Positions 21,966-32,603 of a stretch of 64,000 nucleotides of DNA are shown piece by piece. Position 1 is the first letter of the stretch. The number at the start of each line of letters is the position of its first letter. The notes beneath the pieces are model-generated. The model was not told the DNA's origin, searched no databases, and saw nothing but the letters and a program-made list of their open reading frames with translations. Both the position numbers and the translations under genes were made by a program. The stretch is from Eleusine coracana subsp. coracana. Its lineage: Eukaryota > Streptophyta > Magnoliopsida > Poales > Poaceae. The DNA is taken from assembly GCA_032690845.1 (NCBI GenBank), contig CM064434.1:31266413-31330412 (forward strand), in the 5' to 3' direction.

Positions 21966-22626
21966 CTTTAGTGAGCTTCAGAAGGGTTTAATTTATTGTG
22001 CTATAGTTAAAAAAGTAGAGGATCAAATTTGCCACTTTTATTCTAGTTTGAGAAAAGAAATTTAGGACATCCTTGATTATAAAGAATTTTATACCCTCTA
22101 CTAGTGTTTCTAGTAAGCTATCCTTGCAAAGAAAGAATCGCAGGGACTTTTCCAAGCTTGTGAGGAGTACAACAAGTCCAGTCATACCTTCCACCCACCA
22201 CGGCCGATGGGGACTTCGGTGCTGCCAAAGCCATCTTTCCGGCCACCCCCACCAGCAGCTGCCAAGGGAACCAGTGTTGTTTCTACAGCACCAAGATCAA
22301 CCCCTACACCTTCTATGCATTTAGGTAAAAATTCTGTGCAGGTACCAGCTAGTAGTGCTTTGTCAGTCACTTCGATGGGACGCACTACAGGTATTCAGTT
22401 CCACCGCTGCCATGGACTTGGTCATGTGCAGAAAGATTGCCCATGTAGGCGGGCATATGTCGTGACAGACGATGGCGGTTACATGAGCACCTCCGATATG
22501 GAGGATAAGGAGGAGGATGTCACTGCCACCAGCGGTGACCACTTCATTGGAGGCGGAGACACCAGGAGATATATGAACATTATTGTTCAACGTGTTCTTG
22601 GCACACAAGTTCAATAGCCCGAGACG
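21966..22626 (+). pseudogene. Gag C-terminal region and zinc knuckle, element B
   Basis: SELQKGLIYCAIVKKVEDQ resumes after the solo LTR. A Pro/Ala-rich linker follows, then TTGIQFHRCHGLGHVQKDCPC (about 22381-22445). The first knuckle Cys is Phe (TTC), so the CX2CX4HX4C zinc site is damaged, unlike the intact one in element C. An acidic stretch and RYMNIIVQRVLGTQVQ end at a stop at 22615. Confidence 0.88.
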
Positions 22627-23334
22627 ATGCAGCGCCACAACTTATTCCAGATTTTCTTCATCATCAAGAACCGCCGAGCATGTGTCATCATTGATGAAGG
22701 GAGCTGCAATAACTTGGTGAGTTCTGATGAGGTCAACAAGCTTGCTTTAAACACATGCCCACATCCACATCCATACTACATTCAGTGGTTGAATGATTTT
22801 GGAAAAGATAAGGTAACACAAACTTGTAGAGTTCCTTTTTCCATCGATTCTTATGTTGTTTCTGTTGACTGTGATGTCGTGCCCATGCAAGCATGTTTAC
22901 TTTTATTGGGTAGAGCTTGGGAATTTGATAATGATGTTGTACACCATGGTAAAAGTAATAAGTACACTTTTATGCATAAAGGAACTAAAATTACTTTGTT
23001 ACCAATGACCCCTGCTGAAATTGTACAAGCTGATTTAGAAAGAGCTGCTAGTTTGAAAAATAAAGGTCTAGAAATTCAGCAACCTGTTCATTCAGATTCT
23101 ACACCTAGTAATGTTAATGATTCTTCAAGTTCTAAGGGTGCTGGAGTTAAATTACAAGAAAGTTTATGCCTTGCAACAAAATCTGAGCTTGCTGAAATTT
23201 CTGCTAATGATGATATTTGCTATGCTTTGATATGCAAGCAAGCTTTGTTTTTGATTGATGATATTGCTTCTAGTGCTTTGCCTCCTGTTGTCACTAACAT
23301 TTTGTAGGAGTACGAGGATGTTTTTCCAGATGAG
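22627..23334 (+). pseudogene. Aspartic protease and linker, element B
   Basis: A 226-codon frame reads MQRHNLFQIFFIIKNRRACV, then IIDEGSCNNLVSS. The active-site motif is DEG instead of the DGG seen in A and C. After the protease comes VDCDVVPMQACLLLLGRAW, a Ser-rich linker and SALPPVVTNIL, stopping at 23305 (TAG) just before EYEDVFPDEMPS, which leads to RT. Confidence 0.88.
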
Positions 23335-24430
23335 ATGCCCTCGAGATTGCCACCTTTGAGAGGGATTGAGCATCAAATTGATTTGATTCCGGGTGCTACT
23401 TTGCCAAATCGTGCTGCTTATAGAACCAACCCCGAGGAGACTACGAAGATACAACGACAAGTCCAAGACCTTTTGGATCATGGGTATGTTCATCAATCAC
23501 TTAGTCCTTGTGTTGTTCATGTACTTTTGCTTCCTAAGAAAGATGGTACTTGGCATATGTGTGTAGACTATAGAGCCATTAATAACATTACTACTAGGTA
23601 TCGTCATCCTATTCCTAGGCTAGACGACATGCTTGATGAGTTATGTGGTGCTATAATTTTCACTAAAATTAATTTGCGTAGTGGCTACCATTAAATTAGA
23701 ATGAAACTTGGAGATGAATGGAAAACATCTTTCAAAACCAAATTCGGGTTATATGAGTGGTTAGTAATGCCTTTTTGTTAAACTAATGCACCTAGTACTT
23801 TCATACGTTTGATGAATGAGGTTTTAAGAGCTTTCATTGGCAAATTTGTGGTAGTTTACTTTGATGATATCTTGTTTTATAGAAAATCTATGGATGAACA
23901 TATTAATAATTTGTGTGCTGTTTTTGAGGAGTTCTATTGGTCTTGCAGGTTTCTACCATTGCTTTGTCAAAGATTTCAGCACCATTGCTGCACCATTGCA
24001 TGAGTTGACAAAGAAGGGCGTTGAGTTCCATTGGGGTAAGGTACATCATGAGTCCTTTGATGCTTTGAAGGACAAACTTACACATGCACCATTGCTGCAA
24101 CTACCTAATTTTGGTAAGACTTTTGAGCTTGAATGTGATGGTAGTGGTATAGGCATTGGTGGTGTTTTGATTCAAGATGGTAAACCTGTTGCATACTTTA
24201 GCGGAACAATTATTGGGCCTATTTTGAATTACTCCACTTACGATAAGGAATTATATGCTCTTGTACATTCCTTAGAGACGTGGCGTCATTATTTATTGCC
24301 CAAAGAATTTGTTATTCATTCTGATCATGAATCGCTTAAGTATATTCGCTCACAATGCAATTTGAACTGTAGACATGCTAATTGGGTTGAGTTTATTGAG
24401 TCTTTTCCTTATATTATTAAACATATGAAA
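23335..24430 (+). pseudogene. Reverse transcriptase and RNase H, element B, with internal deletion
   Basis: RT reads PLRGIEHQIDLIPGA, DYRAINNITTRYRHPIPRLDDM, FTKINLRSGYH (then stop at 23692), YEWLVMPF (stop), VVVYFDDILFYRKSMDEH. The catalytic DD is present. The RT thumb is missing: CAVF runs directly into GLAGFYHCFVKDFS, where A and C have about 70 more codons. RNase H follows (ELECDGSGIGIGGVLIQDGKP, YSTYDKELYALVHSLETWRHYL, VIHSDHESLKYIRSQ, IESFPYIIKHMKG). A second short deletion removes the NVIADALSR segment. Confidence 0.9.
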
Positions 24431-24441
24431 GGTGCTATACT

Positions 24442-25550
24442 TTGTTGTCTCAACTTGATTATAGAATTTTTGGACTTGAGGCAATTAAAAAACAATATGC
24501 TGATGATGCTGAGTTTAAAAATGTAGTGCTGCAATGTAAAGAAGGTCATGCTTGGAACAAATTTGTGTTGCATGATGGATTCTTGTTTAGAGCTAACCGC
24601 CTATGCATTCCAGTTGGTTCCTTTCATCTTTTGTTGTTGTAGGAGGCGCATGGAGGTGGATTGATGGGTCATTTTGGTGCCAAGAAGACGGAGGATATTT
24701 TGTCCACACATTTGTTTTGGCCAGAAAAGATGTTGATCATTTTGTTGCTCTCTGTACTACATGTCAAAAAGCTAAGTCTCTTTTGAGTCCACATGATTTA
24801 TACATGTCACTTCCTGTTCCTTCTATTCCTTGGGCGGATATTTCTATGGACTTTGTTTTAGGACTGCCTAGGACTAAGAGGGGGAGTGATAGCATTTTTG
24901 TTGTTGTGGATCGTTTTTCAAAGATGGCACACTTTATACCATGTCATAAGACCAATGATTCTAGTCATATTTCTGACCTCCTTTTCAAAGAAATTGTATG
25001 TTTGCATGGTATGCCTTCTACTATTGTTTCAGATCGTGATGTAAAATTCTTGAGTCACTTTTGATGTACACTTTGGAATAGTTGGGTACCAAGTTGTTGT
25101 TTTCTACAACTTGTCACTCACAAACTAATGGACAAACTGAGGTTGTGAACCGCACGTTGGGCATTAGGTTGAGAGCTATTTTGAAGTTAAATTTGAAGCA
25201 ATGGGAAGAATGTTTGCCTCATGTTAAGTTTGCTTATAATCGGGTAACACATTCTACTACCAAGGTAAGTCCCTTCAAGGTAGTGTATGGTTTTGATCCC
25301 CGTATGCCACTTGATATACTTCCTCTACCTATTAATGAGAGAGTTCATGTTGATGCTAAGGAGCATGCTGAATTTATTTTGCAAATGCATGAGACCACTA
25401 GACATAGCATTCGAAAGATGAATGAAAAGTATAAAATTGCTAGTAGTAAAGGTAGGAAGGAATAAAGCTTGATGTAGGAGATTTAGTGTGGTTACACTTG
25501 AGGAAGGATAGATTTCAAGAATTGAGAAAGAAATTAACTAAGGGCAGGGC
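24442..25550 (+). pseudogene. Integrase of element B
   Basis: The zinc-binding region reads ANRLCIPVGSFHLLLL, HGGGLMGHFGAKKTED, then frameshifts to ALCTTCQKAKSLLSPHDLYMSLPV. The core shows ISMDFVLGLPRTKRGSDSIF, IVSDRDVKFLSHF (stop), and FSTTCHSQTNGQTEVVNRTLG, i.e. D, D and E are all present. It continues AYNRVTHSTTKVSPFKVVYGFDP. The C-terminal domain begins (KLDVGDLVWLHLRKDRF in broken frame) and is cut near 25540. Confidence 0.9.
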
Positions 25551-25558
25551 GAACCTCA

Positions 25559-25720
25559 TGGTGCACTTGAAGCTCTAATACCACTTGATGTGAACAAGGG
25601 TTTCCAATCATCCAAAAGATTCTCGATAAGTTGATTTGTTCAGAGGCGACACACAAATCGATCCGGTTTAACAATAGCACAATCTAAACCCCACAATCGC
25701 ACTAAAGTGAGCTAACAGGT
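25559..25720 (-). repeat. Inverted scrap of CRM-like LTR end plus PBS
   Basis: On the minus strand the sequence reads CCGGATCGATTTGTGTGTCGCCTC..., CCCTTGTTCACATCA, then AGTGGTATTAGAGCTTCA. That is the 3' end of the element A LTR followed by its PBS (compare 55500-55600). Orientation is opposite to element B, whose pol ends just upstream. It may come from element C's family or from a separate inverted copy. Confidence 0.82.
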
Positions 25721-25734
25721 GAAAGACTTGAGGT

Positions 25735-26194
25735 TGTACCCCGAAATTGGTGTAAGCACTCGACCCGAGTAACCAGGATTTTGACGCTTGACTTAGATAT
25801 ATTTTGGAAAGATATATTTTTAGGGATTTTAGACTTAGACTCGCTGTCCTCCCGGCTAGCTTAACCGATCTCTTTATTCGTTTATCTTAGTGTGGATTTC
25901 TCATGTGTTGCTACCCCAACTCTTACTATTAAACATTCTTAACCCTGTCTTTGGTTAGTGGGTAAAACTCTTGTACGTGTATCTCTGTTAAACCAAGATA
26001 ATCTGACGCCTAGCTTCCCTGAGGAAAATAAATATGATACCTTGGAATAGTCCCAGGTGAATTGATACAAGGGTGTTTCGTGCGCTTGTAGATTAATTTA
26101 TTTGATTTTTAAAGCATAACAAACGCCAACCATCATTTCTGGCACCATACCAAGAATCGAGATATTCTTGATGTGATGTTAAGAAATATCAACA
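25735..26194 (+). repeat. 3' part of an LTR belonging to Athila-like element G
   Basis: The sequence ends GTTAAGAAATATCAACA, immediately followed by a PBS and Athila-type gag. Near its end (26135-26155) lies a degenerate PBS-like TTTCTGGCACCATACC and the segment TTCTTGATGTGATGTTAAG, matching the arrangement at the end of element D's LTRs. The 5' limit is unclear because the LTR is fused to the CRM scrap. Confidence 0.65.
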
Positions 26195-26202
26195 AGCATT
26201 TC

Positions 26203-26220
26203 TGGCATCGTTACCGGGAA
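26203..26220 (+). other. Primer-binding site of element G (tRNA-Asp type, decayed)
   Basis: TGGCATCGTTACCGGGAA, 8 bp after the LTR end, resembles the tRNA-Asp complement TGGCGCCGTTGCCGGGGA with several changes. Its position fits minus-strand priming. Confidence 0.72.
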
Positions 26221-26349
26221 AGCAATAGGCTAAGATATCAAAATTTTAACATTGATATTTCTACCAAGAAGTTACTGCTTTCCTTTGCGGGCTTACCCTT
26301 GTTCTGTTTATTTGTGGTGTAAACATGATGCTTTATGACTGGTTTCCAC

Positions 26350-28046
26350 CTACCAGACAACTACCACAATGATCCGGAGGCTTGATTGAGAAGAATGCAT
26401 CAATGACTCACCCCCTCCTCTACCTAGACATGCTCTTAAAGTACCTCCAATCATACAAGCTAAGCAGCAAGATCCGTCTATGTCCGCTCAACCAACCATG
26501 GTTGAGAAGACAATCCGTGACTACTCCGCCTCGTCTGTAGACAACGGCCGCACCGGTCTGAACCCAAACATGGGGAACGGAAGCTATGAGCGGAAACCGG
26601 CCTTAATCAACATGGTTCTAGCTAGTCCTTTTTGTGGCAAGGCATCAAAAGACGCAAACGCTCACCTCCAACAATTCTTGTGGTGTGCAACACTTTCACC
26701 ATGATCGACATGACCCCTGAATCCATTCACCTTCGCGTTTTCCCATTCTCACTCTTGGGAAAGGCCAATCAGTGGTTCTACAGCAATCAGGAAGAAATCA
26801 TCACATGGGACAAGTGCTCCAACGCCTTCCTTGCTAGGTTCTTTCTGCTAGACAAAACCAACGCCCTGCAGAATAAAATTTCAAGGTTTCAATAGCTAAC
26901 CGATGAAAGCATCCATGAGGCATGGGAACGCTTCCAAGAATACACTTTGGCATGCCCACATCATGGAATGCAAGATTGGTTGCTGATCCAAAGCTTTTAC
27001 CATGGGCTCAACTACCCCGCTCGTGAGCACCTAGATCCAGCCGCTGGAGGCTCTTTCTTCTCCCTGAAGGTCAAATAAGCTCAAACTCTCATGAAAAGAT
27101 GGTCGCCAACTACAGTGACTATGATGAGAGGCAGAGGCAGAGCTAGCCACAACCCAAGATGAGGGGAGTCCACTAAGTTGATGGTAGTGACATGCTAGCA
27201 ATCAAGATGGATAAACTATTGAAGAAGATGGATTCACCACAGACTGCCCTGTCCTTAGACTCTCGCATTACTTGTGAAGCCCGTGGCAATGTCAGACATA
27301 TAGGAAGCTGCTGCCTAGAGACTTAGGAAGAAGAAGTGAACTACCTCAACAACAACAATAACAACAATTGGTTTAGGCCCCGCAGAAACAACTTCAGATG
27401 GGAGTCCAAGCCAAACCTCTCCTTTGACAAGAACATGGGTAAGTCTGGCAACTTTACTCGTAATGAACCTTCTTTTTATGATCTTGTTCTAGGACAATCT
27501 AAAATCAATGAAAGTATTAGTAGGAAATTTATTGCTACCGATAAAGTCCTAGAAAACATAGATTCTTATATGGGAGCCTTCAATACCTCCGTGCAAAACC
27601 AGCTTAGTCATAGCAAAATGTTAGAAACACAAATTACTCTGCTGGTTGCTTCTATTGTTAAGTCTAACTCAGGCAAGCTTCCCGGTCAGCCAAAAGCTAG
27701 CCCCAAAGAAAATGTTAATGCTGTCACAACTAGAGGTGGAAAATCCACACAGGATCTACCAAATCCTAACAAAGTAGGGAAGACCAGGGAAACGAATGAA
27801 GAGTCAGGAGGGGAGGAGGAAATTGAAGTTGAGGAGACGAAGGCACTTCTCAAGAAGGCACCACATGAGTTCTATGATACCCCGGTGCTTCCATTTCCCT
27901 CTCGCCAGAGGAAGCCAATAGTGGATGAACAATTCGGTAAGTTTGCGGAGGTAATAAAGAAGTTAAATGTCTACATACCTCTACTTAATGCTATGCAGGT
28001 TCCCACCTACTCTAAGTACCTAAAGGACATCCTCAACAACAAATGA
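26350..28046 (+). pseudogene. Athila-like gag, element G
   Basis: The N-terminal part runs 26480-26704 (TIRDYSASSVDNGRTGLNPN, YERKPALINMVLASPFCG, ANAHLQQFL). A frameshift leads into 26701-26895 with the gag core: IDMTPESIHLRVFPFSLLGKA, QWFYS, ITWDKCSNAFLARFF, KISRFQ (stop), then EAWERFQEYTLACPHHGM and LLIQSFYHGLNYPARE. The C-terminal 236-codon frame 27336-28046 is Asn-rich at its start, has a coiled segment and ends PIVDEQFGKFAEVIKKLNVY, PTYSKYLKDILNNK, a hallmark before Athila protease. The knuckle is not obvious. Frame breaks show it is dead. Confidence 0.87.
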
Positions 28047-28757
28047 CCAATACCGTCTAGTGAGATTGTCAAATTAATGGAGGAATGCAGTGCCGCCATC
28101 TTAAACTCCCTCCTAGAAAAGAAGCAAGATCCGGGATGTGCAACCATCCCATGTTCCATCGGGATGCAACACTTCAACAACGCCCTCTGTGATCTAGGGG
28201 CAAGCATAAGCGTCATGCCGAAGGTAGTGTATGACAAACTTGATGTCAATTCATTATCCCCTACAGCAATGTGCTTGCAGCTCGCCGACCAATCAGTCCG
28301 TTACCCAGCAGGTATCACGGAGGACGTACCAGTGAAGATAAGGAATTATCTCGTTCATGTCGACTTTGTGGTGCTGGATTTGGAGGCCGATGTAATAACA
28401 CCTTGTATACTAGGAAGTCCATTCCTCAACACCGCAAGTGCCAACATTGATGTTGGGGCTAGAGAAATCCACCTTGACATTAATGGGAACAAAGAAAAGT
28501 ATGCCTTCAAACCCCGAACAGAACAATGCAATCTTGTATGCATCTTTTATGGCAAAAATCCTAACACGGTGCAGAAAATTGTGGTGTACCCAATCCCACC
28601 AAAATCGGGTGCACCTATGGTAAAAGTCAAGAACACACCACCGCTACCCATGAAGAAGAATGATACACAGGAAATGAAGAAAAAGGTCCCCGCCAAGGCA
28701 AAGAAGATAAAACAAGTATGGCAGAAGAAAGAAATTGCCCCGATCGTGGAAAATTAA
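28047..28757 (+). pseudogene. Athila-like aspartic protease, element G
   Basis: After a stop at 28044 the frame continues with ECSAAILNSLLEKKQDPGCA and TIPCSIGMQHFNNALCDLGASISVMP. DLGAS is the retrotransposon protease active-site motif, and the downstream VDFVVLDLEADVITPCILG and SPFLNTASANIDVGAREIHL match the flap and second conserved region. From 28077 the frame is open for 226 codons, so this is one of the better preserved coding stretches in the window. It ends in a Lys-rich tail with no RT after it, as in gag-pro-only Athila derivatives. Confidence 0.88.
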
Positions 28758-28960
28758 CCACCCACGGAAGGCACCACGCAAAACTGAATGCGGAGAATGT
28801 CATGTTTGAGACAAAAAATTTGGAACCTCGTCGGAAGGTAACCAATTTTTATCTCCCTTTCTCTTGTACATACCATTGAATTAATTTGCTTTTATTTCCT
28901 TCTTTAACCATTAAATTAGGCTAAAAACAAATTGGTGATGACTTGGCCAAACTTGTTAGC
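28758..28960. other. 3' untranslated stretch after element G protease
   Basis: It is AT-rich with no coding signal. It leads into the repeats at 28964; no clear polypurine tract or LTR start could be fixed. It likely contains the junction between G and the N1 unit. Confidence 0.4.
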
Positions 28961-28963
28961 CTA

Positions 28964-29300
28964 GGAGGTCAAATTTCATAAAACATGACCATCTGGGTGA
29001 TGATCTGAGGTTCTAACCCGGCTAGTCAGTTTTCAGCACCCGGGAAGTCATATTTAATAAAAAATGACCACTCGGCTAGGTAATTTTTAAGTTGCCCGGA
29101 ATCTAACCCGACCAGTCAAATTTGAGCACCCAGGAGGTCTTTTTGGTGAGAAATGATCACCCTGCTAGAAAAATTTTGAGCCACCTAGCCTAAAATAACC
29201 CAGTCAGTTTTTAGCACCCAGGAGGTCATATTTCATGAAAAATGACCACCCGACTAGGTGATTTTAGTGCCGCCCGGCCAGGCCTGCTGCCCAGCCAAGG
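28964..29300. repeat. Four degenerate tandem repeats of about 80-90 bp
   Basis: GGAGGTC/GGAAGTC followed by ATATTT..ATGAAAAATGACCA recurs at 28964, 29042, 29133 and 29221; each is followed by CTAGGT/CTAGAA and then ACCCG..AGTCA. Spacing is 78, 91 and 88 bp. One more diverged unit begins the second N unit at 31551. They probably lie in the U3 part of the N-family LTR. Confidence 0.75.
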
Positions 29301-31550
29301 GATTTCCTGGCTTCCATTCCACTCTAATGCAGAGATGATGGTCGTAAGTGGAGGAAGTGTACCCAACTTTTCCTTTAGAAAAAAAAATTCTCACCAAAAG
29401 TCCTCCACTTGAGTAAAAAGTAAATGAAAGAGGGCCACATTTGTCACCTCACTCTTTCACCACCCACACTCACCTGCCATCCTATTCCCTAGGCCTCATG
29501 AGTGGCAAGACACTCATTGCAAATATACAACTTTGGCCATCCCATGAATCTATCCCTGCTCCCCACACTCTCAACACATTTATGGACAAAGTGAGCAAGT
29601 GAATCACATGGCACATGGACCTATCTCTGTCCCATCACCACCAAAGCAATACTGGAGCAAGTGGAGAAAAAAGTGCCACTGGCCGACATGGGTTGCCGCC
29701 TTGCGTGTCCTGCCGCGCGGCACGAAAAATTTGCCCCATGGCTCCCCCTCGAGCCTATAGATACCGGGTGCCCTCTCACTTATTCCTCCACCACAATGCC
29801 TTTAGCCGAGACTTTATTTCTCCCTCACAACTCTCCCCCTTACTAACTCCACTAGTTTGCTTAGTGAGTGCACTCTCCACTTTGGAATAAAAGTGTGATG
29901 CAATAAAACCAACTAGAGGAAAGTTTTCATTGTCTCTTGCATGTTTTGAACTACTAACACTTGGACTACTAACCGGATGACTAACCACTAACCATTATTA
30001 TCATATAGTCCTTCTGGTATTGTGTCCAAGTAAACTTTTTGCAGGCATGGCAAACATCTAGAGAGGCCTCTACACAAAGTTCAGCAGCAGCTCAACCCGA
30101 GGGAGACGTACCCCAAGTGAGTGCTCAGAAGCTGAATACTAAGAGGCTGCCTACGGGCAAGCTCCGAGCCACCACTCGGAATCAATGTCCATATCCGATA
30201 CCGCAATGGTAGCAAGTGATCAAGGAGGAGGAGATGAAGAATTTGAGAAGTTCATGGAGAGTGAAGAGAACATGGTGTTCAACGACTTCGACGAGCAAAG
30301 CAAGTTCACCGCCATTCGAGATCGGGAGTTCACGACCATGCGCAAGTTTCACCACAACTTCCTTGAGCGATTCTTCGTCCTTTCAGATTTTGAGTACGTG
30401 CTCAAAACAGCCGCATGGTATGATTTCTATCGCCTCGATGAATATGGTTCTAAATGGTTTACTATCAAATTTCTTTGGACTTTGAAAGTTCATGCCCATG
30501 AATCAAACAAAATAGGTACTCTCTATCAATTTTGTCTTTTTGGTGAAACCTATGAACGGTCCTGTTTTGACCGTAGGGCCGCTTTGGACATTGATAGACT
30601 TAAAGGTTTCACACCACAAGGACTTTGGGACAAGATAGGAAATCTCGATACAGGGCAAGAACACACTAGTGGCATTCATAACCCCTCGCTCCGTATAATT
30701 CACCATTTTATCACCCACTACTTAACCCCTCAGGGTGATGTTACCTTTGGTGAATAGTTTGGATAAAGCCTATCTCCATGCTATAATCAAAAAGATTAAA
30801 ATGAACACTACTTTTTTCCTCATCAACCATTGGCTCACCTTAGCATTCAGACAACAAGGACCCATCACTTTTACCCCTTTTGTCACTAGAATTGCTAGGA
30901 AGGTTGGTGTGCTTCAACGCTAGAATAGATCGTCTCCCTAACACCCCTTTGCTAGGAGAAGATCATTTCTTGCAAGCGCACTTGTTGGGAGTGGAAAATA
31001 ATAGGTACTTCATGCTTTATCTAGGGTATGACACAGAGATTGAATTGCCTAACCCCCAGCTCCCTATTATCAGTAAAAGAAACTTTGTGTAGAAATTGCA
31101 AGCTTCCATGTAGCATGGATGACATAGTGTTGCAGGGGATAGGCCAAAAACAAAAACTAGAGCACAACTCCGTCGAGAAGAGCAACAACACGAAACAACA
31201 ATGAACACACCTCAAACGGGTGAATCAGGAGATCCCCAATACAATTGGGAACAACCACAATTCTCCGGTTTTGCGAGTTCATCAACAAACTATATTTCTT
31301 CCTCCAATGACAACTATGATCCTTACAGGATGGGGAGCTACCACCAACCTCATGGAGGCATAGGCACTTCTCGTTCTGCCTGATTCACATCATACAACTT
31401 TTCGGAGTTGCAAGAAGATATACAATACTTGGCCACCAATGCTTATGAAACCAACATGCAAATTCAAGAAATATGAGCAGCCATAAGGAGTGAACAAGAA
31501 TGGCAGCAGCAAACATAAGACAACTTCAGACAAACATCTCCATGATGGAT
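29066..31550 (+). mobile_element. Non-autonomous LTR-element unit N1
   Basis: This is a 2.5-kb unit with GC-rich LTR-like sequence (GCCGCCCGGCCAGG at 29272), a promoter-like CCTATAGATA at 29754-29763, a leader with polypyrimidine and GCAG near 30040, and one large broken ORF (30185-31530). The unit is followed directly by a related copy, N2, beginning GACCACCCGCCTAGG at 31551, which corresponds to GACCACTCGGCTAGG at 29066. No pol domain is present. The ends of the original element cannot be placed. Confidence 0.6.
30185..31530 (+). pseudogene. ORF of N1, 'putative plant transposon protein'-like
   Basis: The 190-codon frame 30185-30757 has an acidic start (EEFEKFMESEENMVFNDFDE), then RKFHHNFLERFFVLSDFEY, YDFYRLDEYGSKWFTIKFLW and IIHHFITHYLTPQGDV. 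Frameshifts at about 30757 and 30920 lead into DKAYLHAIIKKIKMNTTFFL, FTPFVTRIARKVGV and NRYFMLYLGYDTEIELPNP. Downstream 31201-31530 is Asn/Ser/Tyr-rich and then helical (LQEDIQYLATNAYETNMQIQ). The plan resembles the gag-like 'putative plant transposon protein' found in non-autonomous Athila-related elements; this family call is from memory of the pattern and is moderate. Function unknown. Confidence 0.6.
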
Positions 31551-32220
31551 GACCACCCGCCTAGGTAATTTTGAAGTAGCCAGAGTCTATCAAATTTGAG
31601 CACCTGACCTATCCTAGGCTGGTGGCCCACAATATCTAACCGTTTATATCTTTGTCGATTTGCAGGGAAAATCGACTGGCACACCCCGGTTTCCTATATT
31701 GAGCCTGCATTGGAGTTAAGTAAATCTCCGAGGTCACAAATGAAGATTTTCGTGTCAACAACGGCCAAGATTTTTCTTGGATTCTTGGCTCTTTTGCTTC
31801 ATAAATCATGGCCATGAGTGGTGGAGGTGTGGCCCGCGTTCGCTTTATGCAAATTGCTCACCAAAAGTTCCCACCTTGAGTAAAAGCATGAGAAGGAGAG
31901 ACACACATGTCACCTCACTCTTTCACCACCCACACTCACCTGCCATCCTACTCCCCTAGGCATCATGAGTGGCATGATATTCATTGCAAACATACAACTT
32001 TGACCATCCCATCACTCAATCCTATCTCCCAACACTCTCACCACATTTTGGACGAAGTGAGCAAGGGAATCACATGGCGCATGGACCTAGCCATCTCCCA
32101 TCACCACCAAAGCAATAATGGAGCAAGTGGAGGAAAAAGCCATGCCGGCTGGCATGGGTTGCCACCCGGCATGTGCCACCGCCCGACCTGGGATTTTTGC
32201 CCCATGGCTCGCCCTCGAGC

Positions 32221-32230
32221 TTATAAATAC
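32221..32230 (+). promoter_or_regulatory. TATA-like box of N2
   Basis: TTATAAATAC follows GCCCTCGAGC; the N1 equivalent is CCTATAGATA at 29754-29763. The position, downstream of GC-rich repeats and upstream of the leader, matches the TATA box of element D. Confidence 0.5.
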
Positions 32231-32603
32231 CGAGTTCCCTATCACTTATTTCTGCACCACCATTTCTTCATCCGAAACATTCATCTCTCTCCCTTTCTCA
32301 CTCTACTAGTTTGCTTAGTAAGTGCACTCTAGAGGAAATTTCGCTTTGTCTCTTGCACGTTTTGGACTACTAACACTTGGACTACTAACCGGATGACTAA
32401 CCACTAACCATTATTATCATATTGTTCTTTGGGTATTGTGTCCAAGTAACCCTATTGCAGGTATGGGAAACATCTAGAGAGGCCTCTACACCAAGTTTAG
32501 CAGCCGCAGCTCAAGCCGTGGGAGGCGCACACCAAGTGAGGACTCAGAAGCTGAACACTCAGCAGCTTCATATGGGCATGCTCCGAGTTATCACTCCAAA
32601 ACA

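Larger units (their letters stand above)
18783..25550 (+). mobile_element. CRM-like chromovirus B (plus strand), truncated
   Basis: It carries leader (18783-19420), gag (19421 onward), knuckle, protease, RT, RNase H and integrase in the order seen in A and C. There is no 5' LTR: the leader begins at the palindrome shared with element C. The 3' end breaks in the integrase C-terminal domain near 25540 and is joined to an inverted CRM-like LTR/PBS scrap. It is interrupted by a solo LTR (20183-21965). Several in-frame stops and two internal deletions in RT/RH make it non-functional. Confidence 0.87.
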
